In this document: one piece after another, positions 1 through 11,652 of the stretch
Position numbering within the stretch: the stretch's first letter is position 1
How the letters are laid out: each line of letters begins with the position of its first letter
Assembly (NCBI RefSeq): GCF_001411555.2
Contig: NC_049901.1
Coordinates: forward strand, 42,896,302-42,960,301
Direction: 5' to 3'
Source: Juglans regia
Lineage: Eukaryota > Streptophyta > Magnoliopsida > Fagales > Juglandaceae
DNA: 64,000 nucleotides
Translations under genes and position numbers: made by a program
Notes under the pieces: generated by a model
The model's database searches: none
Told to the model about the DNA's origin: nothing
What the model saw: only the letters and a program-made list of their open reading frames with translations

Positions 1-355
1 AAAGATGATATTTTCAAGTTATTCTAATACCTATAACTTGGGGTCAGATAGTTCAACACAGGTGTGGATCACCTGGTCAACAGTCAAAAAAAAAAAAAAA
101 AAAATAGAATGGAGAAAATGATAGGAGTTAAATGGGACCGATTCATGGGATATGTTGGAGGCTCACAAGTAAAAATTGACTCTGCCACAGGCAGGAATGT
201 GTTGACTCAGAACAGGAGTTGGGGGTAGTTGATCCTGTCATGAATAAGTTCAAACTACTTTTGGCTTCTCCTACATATAATATTTGTATTTTATATGTAA
301 CCTCTTTGTTTATTATGCATTAGATTTAAAAGTAGTATCTGTTTTTGTGGAACAG

Positions 356-3300
356 GTGGATCATTTGTTTAAGCACCGGATCAATAGCAGTGTGGATCAT
401 GCTTCTAATTATCTCAAGCAATTTCCTTCTCCAATTATTTCTATTATTGCAAAGTTCATCTCCTTTGTATCTGGTGGTTTTGCTGCAATCCTTATCATCA
501 TTGCATTTCTGGAAGAGTCACTGCTAGAAGGCCATGTAACTAAATTCTTTCATATCTTACTTTGATGGCATATCAAACCGTTTGTATATTGAGGATAATT
601 TTTTTTTTTGCCCTTTTTTAAACTATCAGATATTTGGACGCAACTTGTTTTGGTATGCTGCTGTTTTCGGAACTATAACAGCTCTTAGCCGGGCTGCTGT
701 TACAGATGAGCTTCTAGTTCTTGATCCTGAGGGTGCAATGTCTATGGTTGTCGAACATACACATTATATGCCAAAGAGATGGCGTGGCAAAGAAAATACT
801 GAGACGGTTCGCATTGAGTTTGAAACTCTATTTCAGGTATTTAACTATTTTTAATGTTTTCATTGAGGTAGTTCTGGCATGAGTTAACTAAGAAACTCCA
901 GAAACTTATTTTTGCTTATAATTACAAAGGGGTGCAATAGCTGAATTATCCAAATAAGCACAAGTAAAAGTGCTGGATGAAATTGTTTGTTTACGTGGAC
1001 TTGGATATGGTGCCAAGTTTGATACATACCCAATTGTTGGATATGATGGCCGTACCCTTAACTAGAATGTTGTGTTGACAAGGTTACAGTAGGGTGAAGT
1101 GTAAGGGTTACTGGGTTCTCGGTTGTTTGCCTTAATTTGCTCACATCTATTAGCCACCGTCCATTCTCTCTCCCATCCCTTATCTTGTGTCAATTTGGGT
1201 AAATGCAAATTTGGTGCTTATAAGCTTTATGTGAACTGACTCTGCTGGAAAGTTTGGCAAATTAAGTCTAGGGAAGATCACACTTTCCCTCCCCCACCCT
1301 GTGGGGCAGCAAGGTAGTGAAGGTTTAACTACTTTTGTGCTCATGATTTTTTTCCTGATGCAGTATACTGGAATGATGCTACTTGAGGAGATGGCCTCAA
1401 TTTTCCTCACTCCGTATTTACTTATATTTGTTGTCCCAAAGGTTTGGTTTGTTGTAATTTTTTACTCCTGATAATTTTTTTATTCTTCTGCATCATAATT
1501 TATAGTTTTTGGGCAAGTCATTTTTTGAACTGAGTATATTTATTTTGCAGCGTGTGGATGACATTTTGCAGTTCATTGTAGATTTCACAGTGAATGTTGA
1601 AGGTGTTGGTCATGTCTGCAGGTTTGTCTTCTTTGTTTTGATTTGCTATTCTGGCACCACACATATGAAGCCCTCTCTCTCTCTCTCTCTCTCTACATTT
1701 TTTTTTTGATAAGTAAGAGATAAATTTTATTGATACGAATGAAATAAGCATAGCTTGTATACACAAGAGGTATACAAAAGAACACCTAGATACATTCTAT
1801 GAACGGTAGATTAAAGACAAGAAGTCATGAGCATTGTTCCCATTTAGTACAATAGCTCTCTCTCTCTCTACATTAATAAGATTTATTTTTATTTTTAGCT
1901 CTTGATCTTTTGGCAGTTTCAGCGTCTTTGACTTTCAAAAACATGGCAATAGCAATTATGGCTCACCATATAATGCACATCGCACTGAGAGGAGTTCTCA
2001 GGGGAAAATGGAGAAATCATTTTTAAGGTACTTTTGCTATATTTCTGGTAGAGTTGATCTTCTGGTCACGGCACCTTATCTTCTATATTATTTTAATTGG
2101 GAAAAAATGCCTAGAATTTTCTCTGTGCAGTTTCAATTTCATTTAGCTTACTTATCAAAAAAAAAAAATTTCATTTAGCTTTCTAGTAGTATTATTATAA
2201 TATTTTAGAACTGAAATAAACCTCAGCAAGGCTGCAAGTGCCAGTTCTGCAACTATTAGTCCCTCAAGTCTCTATCTTCTCTTCCTTATCTTGCTCTGTT
2301 TCTAAAGTTTCATTATGATTTTTTTTTTTTTGATAAGTAAAATAAGTATTATTAACAAAGAAGGGCAACAACTGCCAGTTACAAAAATGTATGCCCTATT
2401 TACGAAGGCACGTTAGAAACTAAGAAATCATGAAGTTCCATGCCATTAAAGTCCACAGCAATGGCCCAAGCACAAAGAGTTCTAAAAAAGAAAATTTTTA
2501 GCTCTTCCATTGATCTCTCCTTGTCTTCAAATGTCCTCTCATTTCACTCCCGTCATAAGCACCACATGATACAAATAAAAAGTTTCATTATGATTAATTG
2601 GGTATAAAATGAATGATTGTTCAAATTGCATTAAGGAGCATGATGAGTGGGGATGCAATAATCATTTTATATCACAACTTGAAGGGAAGTGTGTTGTTTG
2701 TGATGTTATAGGTGCCATGGTGCTTTGTTAAGTAGTTTTGGACAGTGTGGCTAAAGTGGCTTTGGAGTAACTATTTCCTACATCTCAATTTTTGATGATC
2801 CTATTCTGGTTTCAGCTTTCAAAGTAACTACCCTTCGTGGGAACCAAACACTCAGGGAAAGCAGTTCCTGTCGAATCTTAGGACTTTCAGGGAGCAAACT
2901 CTGCATGGACAGGGGGCCAGACAGGCATATTCTCCTAGAAAGTGGCGAGGGAGCCCCATTTTCAGAGGTCGTGGAGACAGACGTGGGTTTTTATCAAGGG
3001 AGCTCACACATAATAGTCCTGGAACTGGCTATCAGTTGGGTTCTCTATGGCTAACTGATGCAGATCAAAAGAATCATCCCTATCTTCTTGATTGGTATTA
3101 TACCTCACGACTGAACCACGTGGCTGGTCACTCGGGAGACACTCCACGGGACTTCGAAGCAACTGATGAGCAGCATCCTGGAGATTATTGGATGCCATCC
3201 AACTTGACAAAAAATGAACCAAGGTATGAAGAGTACTGGGGTGGTGACCATTACGAGGATCGGGCTCAGTCCCATCTTGGGGCTTCAACATCAACTCCCT

Positions 3301-3650
3301 TCTTCCGGGATAGTGTACTACAGCATCATGCTTCTAGTAATTTGGCACACCCAACCACCAGGAGCCAATGGTGGGCCAGAAGTGGGCCATATGGTGGGCA
3401 GCCCCAGACAAGTTTTCTGGAGCCTCCTGCTTTCACTCACCACAGTTCAGAGAATTATTATGACAATCTTTCAGATAGAAGCTTGGAGGAGCAAGAACAA
3501 CACTTGGACTGGAGAAATAACCGCAAATTAGCTCAAACCACTTGCATGGATGACTTAGAGGTGGGAGAATTAAATCTTCATTTCGACGATATATATAGCA
3601 GACCTCCCGAAACTCCCAGAATAAATCAAGTGCCTACAAGCTTCGAGTGA
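356..3650 (+). CDS. ATG9: Autophagy-related protein 9 (ATG9), 3' part
   Basis: ATG9 is the multi-spanning lipid scramblase that supplies membrane to the growing autophagosome. I read six exons: 356-535, 630-836, 1364-1441, 1551-1621, 1917-2027 and 2816-3650. All have GT-AG borders and the phases agree, giving 494 residues and the stop at 3648-3650. Family signatures are LFKHRINSS, LKQFPSPIISIIAKFISFVS, HYMPKRWRGKEN, GMMLLEEMASIFLTPYLL, RVDDILQFIVDFTV and GKMEKSFLSFQS, in the order I recall from Arabidopsis ATG9. The first three exons hold hydrophobic segments. The last exon encodes the long polar cytosolic tail, rich in Ser, Tyr, Trp and His. The N-terminal half lies before position 1. The first exon start (acceptor AG at 354-355) is the least certain border, because the two residues before HLFKHR do not match the usual family sequence. 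Three introns are enlarged or marked by retroposons, but no exon is broken. Confidence 0.93.
1681..1874 (-). mobile_element. 5'-truncated L1-type LINE fragment with TSD
   Basis: This sits in an ATG9 intron. A 19-bp target duplication, CTCTCTCTCTCTCTACATT, is found at 1681-1699 and 1856-1874. Between them is a 156-bp insert that, on the minus strand, ends in TTACTTATC plus a poly(A) tail, read on the plus strand as T-tract then GATAAGTAA. The minus strand also has a degenerate coding relic (HDFLSLI) resembling the C-terminus of plant LINE reverse transcriptases. The duplicated target is a CT microsatellite, so its left limit is uncertain. Confidence 0.75.
2135..2181 (+). mobile_element. Tail-only retroposon footprint with 15-bp TSD
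   Basis: AATTTCATTTAGCTT occurs at 2135-2149 and again at 2167-2181. Only 17 bases separate the copies: ACTTATC followed by ten A. This equals the 3' end of the two LINE fragments in the same gene (TTACTTATC-poly(A)), so it looks like an insertion aborted almost immediately after priming. It lies in an ATG9 intron. Confidence 0.7.
2304..2595 (-). mobile_element. 5'-truncated L1-type LINE fragment with 17-bp TSD
   Basis: A perfect 17-bp target duplication, AAAGTTTCATTATGATT, lies at 2304-2320 and 2579-2595. It flanks a 258-bp insert. On the minus strand the insert reads as a coding relic (ELKIFFFRTLCAWAIAVDF, then HDFLVSNV) typical of the C-terminus of plant LINE reverse transcriptases. It ends in TTACTTATC plus poly(A). 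It lies in the last ATG9 intron. Confidence 0.85.
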
Positions 3651-5454
3651 TCAGATAATTGGAATGTACATGGGTTTCCATTACTCTGTGATGGGTGTTC
3701 TGTGTAAAGGAAACTCTGTATTCTTTATTGTATATAAATTCATCATGGTTAATTTTCTTAATAGGCATCAAGCTTGAGCCGGAAGGTGACAGAGGTCCAA
3801 AGAGACCAGAGTCCTGAAAATGTAAAAGCTGGATACAAATAGAAAAACTAGATACAGAGAGACCATATTCGCTTATAACTTGACCTGTATCTTGATTTGA
3901 GGTTTGGAAATGTCCAACATTTTCTTGGGCATTTGAGGACTTGTTAATGTCTGTCCATCCTTGACAAACTACTAGCTTTGGGAATTCAGGAAATGTTTTG
4001 TGCTGCACACTAAACAGATTTAGGAGATCATTCAAAAAGCATCTTGAAGGATCTCATTTAGGAATAAAACCAAACTCTTGCTGACAAGTGTCTTACCAAA
4101 GGCTATCTGCGACATTTCATAGCCCGTTTAAGAAAGCTTACTCATTGAGTAATGGATTTGCAACGTGTCATATTTGTGCTACATTCTCACTGCTTCTCTG
4201 TCACTGTCAGCTATGGCAGCAATGGATTGCTTGTCAAGCAAGCTGCAATCATGCTCGCGAGGCAGTGATTGACTCTGATTATTTTTTCTTGAAATGTAGG
4301 GTATCGTGTTTTTGTTATGATACTATAACTCTGTATTTCACTGGAAATGTTATTATGATGTTCACATCCACTGGACCTAGTTTCTGGTCATGATGTTGTC
4401 CACTCATCAATACCGTTCTGTTATCTTCAGTTTGTTCTGATTTGTTACCTGGGGAAAGAAAAACTGAGATGCCTGCAAATTTGTTTTCTTCAGCAATGAG
4501 AAACATAGGAATGAAACACGAGAACCATTGAGTTTTGAATGTCATTTATGAGAAACATGAGAAAGTCGTGTGGTCACATAAGTAGGTTTAACTGTTAATA
4601 CGTGAAATATTTAATTAAATAAAATATAATATAGAGTCATTCGAACTTAAGACTTGACACCATGCAAAATTGTCTTTTATTTTAAAAATTTAAGTTACTA
4701 TAAACAAGTCAATTTAATTATTTAAACTATATTCTAACAATTTGTCATCAGAACTTTTAGCTGAGACAAGCATGACCTTATTTGATGAAATTCTTCGTCT
4801 CTATATAGAGACTAGAGATCAAGCCCAACCAAACCAACATGCATGTGAGGAAATCCGATTCTTCTGCATGTATTATTAGATTGAGATTTGACTCTCTTTT
4901 CATTGTCTTTCTTTTCCCAGGAAGAAGGCGCGCGTCTGATTGGAAACAGTGAAGATGTCTAACCAAAATTATCGGAGACTTATAACAAAAGGCAAAAAGA
5001 AAGAAAAGAAAAGAAAAGAAGAGAAAAGAAAAGAAGAGAGAAGAAAAAAAAGCCGTCCCGTTCATCAACACAGATATTTGCTTCCGGGATAAGGTATTGG
5101 AGATCATTTCCAAGGAGACCTTTCTCACGCTTTCACTTATGGTTATTCATTCCAGTGGGTCCCCTCTACCCTGGCTTCCATTAATGGGAGAATTACAACA
5201 GTCATTTTCATTCGAGAAAGGAAAAAGAAAGCAATCATTCTCTAGCCCATGCTTACTACCCTTCAGCAGTCCAGACTTTGTCTAATTTGTGTCGTTTTTG
5301 TATTATATGATATTCATCTTGAGTCTCTCTTGCACTCGTCTATTATCCTTGTGTGAACATCCAATTGACCGTTAAAACTTCAAGTAACTCCACTCCAAAA
5401 CAAAAAATGAAACCCGAAAGTGATACAAATAATAAAAAAAAAACGAATCTCACA
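3651..5454. other. ATG9 3' flank and intergenic spacer
   Basis: The 3' UTR of ATG9 should occupy the first few hundred bases. Around 4600-4740 is an AT-rich stretch with the look of an old dispersed repeat. At about 4986-5052 is a GAAAA/GAGAA purine tract. I see no convincing gene; the short open frames here carry no recognisable domain. Confidence 0.6.
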
Positions 5455-6498
5455 TTAAAGCTCGGACTCAATGGGAAGAATTGCTTTTCTGGATCCACGG
5501 CCATGTCTAAATGGGAAGAATGATCTTCGACCTCTGCTGTCGTAAGCTTCGCTTGTACCATCCTCATGACTGTGATCCCTATTTCGTAGAGTGATTTCTT
5601 GAACAGTTAAGTACAGCTGTTGATCAGCTGCAGAATCCATTGAGAAAGATCTTCTGATGGGTTGAATAGAAAATTGATCATCTTTCTTTCTTGTATCAAT
5701 GCACTCATCTCCCATGATCAAAACATGGTGGAACTTTCTTGGTTTTAAGTTTCCAGGCTTCTTTTCCAACTTCCTTGGTGAATTATTCCTGGGCTGCCCT
5801 GGAACTTCTAGTGAATCATTTCTTTCTTGTTGCCTTTGTGGTAATGCAACTTCATCTTCTCCCCCCAATTCAATTACCACAAAGTCTTCATCACTACTCA
5901 TGATGCTATTGGATAAGAGTTGAGAATTTTGTGGTGAAGAGCTTGGTGCAATAATATGATCAATCCGATACCTGTTTGTGCCTGAAATGCTTGATCTGCA
6001 AAGAGGGCAATTTGCATTGCTTTGAAGCCATATATCGATGCAATCCAAGTGGAATGCATGGCTGCATTTGGGAAGAACTCTTAGCATATCCTCTTCTTGA
6101 AACTCATTCAGACAAACCACACAACAGACACCTCTTGCCTCACCTTCCCTTCTGAATGGAAACATTGGGATTTCACGAATGACAGACTCATCAAGCCCAC
6201 GATTCCACATTGATGGAGAGAGAGCTATAAAGGGATCTTCACTTTCTCTTGCTCTCAATGTAGAAAACCATCTCAGCAGATTAGCTTGGTGCCAGTTTGA
6301 GCAGCACTTGGTCACAATGATGTAGTAGCTAACTAGCAACAAAGCTGTGGTCATGATGCATAGAACGGCAATGGCTAATATGGGAAAAGCAGATTCTGAA
6401 GTAGGCAGGGCTGGTTGATAAATTGAGTTTGCTTGGGTTTTGATGGGTTTTAGAGCCTGAGATCCAATGCTGTAGAAGTGATTCTTGTTTGGTGCCAT
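5455..6498 (-). CDS. RING-H2 finger E3 ubiquitin ligase, ATL family (ATL1/ATL16-like)
   Basis: Single-exon gene of 347 codons. ATL proteins are membrane-anchored E3 ligases that pass ubiquitin from an E2 to target proteins, often in defence and carbon/nitrogen signalling. The order is typical: a short N-terminal region, one hydrophobic segment at about residues 37-62, the GLD box (GLDESVIREIP, 101-111), then a RING-H2 finger. The finger uses C126, C129, C145, H147, H150, C153, C164 and C167, with the E2-contact Trp (DIWLQ) and the Pro in CPLC present. The remaining 180 residues are polar and basic, with Ser-rich stretches. Lack of introns is usual for this family. The GLDESVIR sequence and length fit the ATL1/ATL16 branch; the substrate cannot be told. 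The start is the first ATG of the frame and puts the hydrophobic segment where ATL proteins have it. Upstream, to about 6700, is a purine-rich leader with no competing frame. Confidence 0.95.
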   Translation of the reverse strand: MAPNKNHFYSIGSQALKPIKTQANSIYQPALPTSESAFPILAIAVLCIMTTALLLVSYYIIVTKCCSNWHQANLLRWFSTLRARESEDPFIALSPSMWNRGLDESVIREIPMFPFRREGEARGVCCVVCLNEFQEEDMLRVLPKCSHAFHLDCIDIWLQSNANCPLCRSSISGTNRYRIDHIIAPSSSPQNSQLLSNSIMSSDEDFVVIELGGEDEVALPQRQQERNDSLEVPGQPRNNSPRKLEKKPGNLKPRKFHHVLIMGDECIDTRKKDDQFSIQPIRRSFSMDSAADQQLYLTVQEITLRNRDHSHEDGTSEAYDSRGRRSFFPFRHGRGSRKAILPIESEL

Positions 6499-9400
6499 AA
6501 TTGCAGATGATTTGAATGAGAGCTTTCAGAAGTTTGGAGCACAAATGGAGAGGGGATATATCGGTTTGACTAACGATTCTACTAAAATCTTGAAGAGAAC
6601 GACTCACACTAGTTAATCTGATACAGTAATTTATATCCAGAGAGAGACTTGGGGAAAATGACAAAAGTAAGAAAAGGAGAGGAGAGAGGAGGGGGGAGGG
6701 TTAGAAACTTCAGTGAAAGATTGATTTGAATAAAAAAATAAAGAAGCCCATTGAATACATGAGATGAATAAGGAGCATGCACATGTGCTTCTTTAGTTGC
6801 ATAGACATGCATGGAGATGAGAGCTAGCTGTTGAGAGAAGGCCTTGGGTTTGACTTGAAGACATAAATGTTGGCAAAAAGGTACATGGGGGAGCTTGAAA
6901 ACATATTGAAGTATTTACTTGTTTTTATTCATTGAGTCGGTCTATAAATTTGGAGATCTTTTGCAATCTATATATAATAATCTCATAAATGAAATTGGGA
7001 GATTTAACAAGTTCTTGGTGTGCCTATCCCATGTGATATGACCTCTACAGTATCGGCAAGGGTATCCAAATTCAATGAGACTTTCTTGAGCCATATAATA
7101 ATAATTTAATATTGTTATATCTGCCCCCGGCCCCTTCTTTTGGGGTGGGGCTTTGAGTTTAGATGTATGTAAAAGTAAAATGCAAGACTTTTGTTTAGAA
7201 AACAAGTTTAGCCAGCTAAAACTCCCATCTCTCTAAAATTCCAACCCACCTCGACCTTATTTAGACCCGTCAGGGTTGGGAAGAGCTTCCTTCTCTTCTT
7301 CTTCGAGTTCCAGTGCCCCTTCTGAAATGGAAAGTTTTTCTTTTTCACAATATATATCTTCCTTGTTTTTCTGAATTTAGTAAAGATGAAGCCTGACATG
7401 TTGTGTCAAGACCACCTCCGACTTACATGAGTACTGTACGTGTGTTGCCAAAGGAATTGGAAGCCGCCGATCTTCAATCTCAAGCACAACCATGCAGGTC
7501 TCTAGGCCTCTAAAGTGACTCACGTTGCATTGAACTCAGCGGCATCTGCTTTCCCAAATACGGCCACCGTCATTCCTCACGCGCCTACCAACATGTAGAC
7601 GTGCCAGTACAAAAATCTGTGCGCTTCTAGTGCTAGTGCTGATCTCCAATGTCAAACCAATCCGGTCAATTCTAGTTATAACTTATCTCCTTATCTAAAT
7701 TATTAACGATTACGAAGCTATACCAGTTGTAGCAGCACAGCATTACATTGGATGTCGCTTCCAATTACTTGACGCAACTCAGCACTCAATTGGCTACGGC
7801 CATTCGGTAAAGCATGCAATCATGATATATATATGTATATATACACATATACACATAGCCCCTGATCTCTTGGGTTTTAGGCTAAGAGCTCATTGAACCG
7901 GATACTATGAATCAACTTCTAAAATTTTATTTTCTATTTTGGTAGATCTGAAGAATTTTAATCGTTACATGAGCTAGCCTATAATCTACTGATCAGGAGG
8001 ACTTTCGATCGATAGTAACAAGCTGTGATCAGGGCTCGCGTATCTACTGAGGACTTGCTTGCAGGTGGCTCTTTTGAGAAGAATCTTAGAAAGAAAGAAT
8101 ATGGCCCCCCCCCCACAACACAAATCCCTGCATGATTTTTCAGCATTTGCATAAATTAGTATTAAGTGGATGCAGCACATCAACTGTCGGTAACACGAGC
8201 AGTACTTTGCTTTTGACGGATATGATTGCTAAGAAGCTGTAGAAATCTAAAGGGAAACGTCTTAGAATAAAATCCAAACATAAAATATTGTAAACTTAGA
8301 ACAACTTTATTAGGAGAGGGTATTGGAGGACTTGGTGCATCTTTTTTTTTACCAACCTAAAGTTCATATATATATATATATATAAATATATATATGTATG
8401 TGTGTGTGTCTATGACATTTAAGTCCCGTTTGGATATAGAAACGGTTTCATCTCATCTCATCATTATAATTTTCTCAAATTCTTGTATAAAATATAATAA
8501 AAAATTCATTTTTTTCAAATATTAAAAAATAATATTTTAACAATATATTATTTAACTTTTAACTTTTATTTAAAATTATTTCATCTCATCTTACTATCAC
8601 TAGACCTTAATGTTTTCACAAAATAAGAACTTCATATTCTTAGTTTCAATATGTCTTCAGAAAAAGGGAGTAGTGCTTCAATTGGTTTCACAAACAATTT
8701 CATGTATGTTTTGTTTCTGAAAAATACAATGGAAAAAAAAATGGCATTGTAATTCTATCTTATCAATCGTTATTTTGCTTTTTAAGCAGTCCTATCATTC
8801 TCCCAGCAGCTGGCATTATTGGGCAATGCTCTAAGACTCCATGCAAAGCCTACACAGAGGCCCAAAAACAGCCAACGTCATCCTAGCTGCTTCCTAACAT
8901 GCATATTAAAGAGCTTAATTAAGAACTGATCTTGATCATTGGGCTTGATGGGTGTATTGTATTAATTGTTTCGCTCAACGAAGCAGAAATTAATATATAT
9001 ATATATATGTATAAGAATCAAAATATGTTACATTAATAACAGATATATAGGATAGAGATAATATTAATTACATCTTTGATGTTGTTATGCTATGATCTCT
9101 GTAGATAATGGAAGAGAAAAAGAAGTGATGCAGTAACAGAGATGGATGGATTTAGATTTAACGTATGATCTGAAAGCTGCTGGAAAGGAAAGGAACTTTA
9201 GAATTGGGACAACGTTGTGAGTGGTGTTATTGGCTTTCATATAGACTTTTAATTAAGACATGTCATAGCTTGAAATAGGGAAGAATGTGCAGAATGATGT
9301 CGGCAATGATTATCATTGAAATTCCCATTCTCTGTTGAAAGAAAGAAAGAAAGGGTACCCTAATTTAATCCCTTTTTACTTCGTTATGTTTTGGACATCT

Positions 9401-11078
9401 GTGAAGAAGAGAGGGAGGGGGCCGGCCCCTACTCTCCGTCGACGAATGCACTTTGAAAATTACAACGACGTACCCTATTCCTACCTACTTTGATATATGA
9501 ATAATGATAGAATAATTATTATTTTACTACTATCTATTTATTATTTTTTTTATATTTAATTTTTATATTGTAGGATTTTTCCAGGATGCAGGCCATTATT
9601 TATATATATATATATATATATTTATATTATATGTGTGTGTAGATGCTAGCTCCATTTTACCTACCAATTATTCACGCTTCCCTTTAACAAATAATATAAT
9701 TTATTTAAAAAAAAAAAAAGAAAAATGCTTCCTCTTTTTAGATTGATAAGATACTGAATCTAGTGTGGATTTCCTCTTTCCTTGACAATGTATATTTTAT
9801 CCTCATTTACACCTTTTATCTTGCAATTAATTGGTAACTTGTTTGGCTCTTATGCCCTATTCACCGTCCACTGGCCGGTTCTTTGCCTTTGTTTTTAACT
9901 AATTATTAGCTTGTTTGGTTTATGTCCTAATCACCTTTTTCGCTGCCATAATCTACCTAGTGGCCGAGCAGTATCTGTGATGCCCAGTCTTTTTCTTTAT
10001 TCTTCATTACCAACATGAGTTGTTGATTCATGGTGAAAATGTTGTACGTTTACAAACTAGATAGCTATATACATATATATATATATATAATACATACACT
10101 CCGCATATCATGATCTTCGTGTTGCTAATGTGTTTGTATATACATATATATATATATGTATGTATGTATTATATTTTGGGCGAAGCTGTATGTAACGTAC
10201 ATATAATTTAAGTGAAGAACAACAGAGATCTGCACTAATGTTTCTGCAAAACAATAGCAATAACTTTTCTGAGAATTTTATCTTGTTAATTATGATACGA
10301 ACTATTATAATGCATGTGCATGGGCGCTGACTATAAAGCCAAGCTTGCGAGCATTTTATTCATTTATTTACTTCTAATTAATTTCCACCGTAAAAAGAGG
10401 CCGGGGAAGCTCGTTCTTTCCCTGTGCAAGACCTTTTTTGCATTTTTTGTTTTCTTTTAATGCAGACCTCCCAGTACTTCTTCTCGGAGGTGATGATCTT
10501 GATCTGTTTTTTCCTGAGAAGGCCGTCTGATTGATGAGCTAATACTATTGGAAGAGATGGCGGATATCATGTAAGTAGTGTCGATCTCAAATCTTATACT
10601 ACAATTTTGTGTACATATATCTCACTAGCTAGCTATATATATAAATTAATAAACTTTTCTTGTAGTTTGTTTCGTTTTGTTCAGTATATTATATATTTCT
10701 TCTTCTTTACGAAATCACCAGCATGCCTCGGCTAAAAAGAAAAGGAAAAAATGTCTGTAAATATTAATTGTTTCTAATATGGAATCCCAGATGCCAATAA
10801 GGATCACTTAGTAACAACACAGCAAATATTTTTCGGAGAGAATCAGAGAAGGAATAAAATTTGATAATTTTATATTATTTTTAACTTGTGGATATCGCAG
10901 TCACAGAGCCATTCATCACAACCCTTATTGATGCCATCATCTCTGTGTAACTTACAAGATTGTATTAGCCAACTGATCCTAGCTACAACTTTATTTGCAT
11001 ATATGCATGCCTAGTGCCAAAGAGAATATATATATATATATATATAGCATCTTCTAGGTTGATCTCTAGCTTGCTTCA
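6499..11078. other. AT-rich intergenic region between the ATL and dioxygenase genes
   Basis: The first 200 bases are probably ATL leader and core promoter. The rest holds (TA)n and (GT)n tracts (7828-7855, 8368-8410, 8990-9007, 9600-9640, 10074-10165), one member of the roughly 190-bp MITE family at 8424-8608, and otherwise unique DNA. A comparatively GC-rich patch at 7420-7620 was checked in all frames and gave no recognisable protein. Confidence 0.6.
8424..8608. mobile_element. MITE family A, copy 1
   Basis: It begins with CCGTTTGGATATAG, then TCATCTCATCTCA, a very AT-rich core (TTATAATTTTCTCAAA, AACAATATATTATTTAAC), and ends with TTTCATCTCATCTTACTATC. The same layout recurs at five other places in the window. 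Ends are approximate. Confidence 0.65.
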
Positions 11079-11588
11079 TTATGAGTCATGCATGGAGCTT
11101 ATAAACTGCATCACTGCTTCAGCATTGCCAGATCTAGCCAAGAAGGTTTTCTGAAAATCTTCAAATTTCATGGATCTGTACTGTGGGGGATTGCATGCAT
11201 TTATCAGGGCCTTTGCAGGTTCTATAATGCTGTCCTTACTAGGATAAATGAAGAAGGCAGCGGATGTTCGAGAAATGCTTGAATTTGTGACTGCTCGATG
11301 TTCAGCACCTTTGAGCTTCCCATTGGTGATCATCTACCAACTCAGAGATAGTGAAACTTATCATGCTAAAGCCTTTTAATTACCAAGAAGATTGAAAACA
11401 TTTAAATTTCCCGGCCGGCATTTATAAAGAGATGGTATAGTGATGGTTCTTAATTGCTCATGAACTGATAATAAAACCAATTATCCTCAAACAATAAAGA
11501 GACCTGAGATGACATCAAATCCTACCTAAATTAACCAAAAGTATTAGTTTGAGGGAGAGAATCAGAAGACCATCTCCCATTGAATAGC

Positions 11589-11652
<64 letters not shown>

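Noticed and set aside
1..355. Further ATG9 coding exon upstream of 356
   Set aside because: No frame matches the expected residues before HLFKHR. The stretch has a 20-base A-run and reads as intron.
7420..7620. Possible gene fragment in a GC-richer patch
   Set aside because: Translations in all frames gave only short pieces interrupted by stops, with no match to a family I know.
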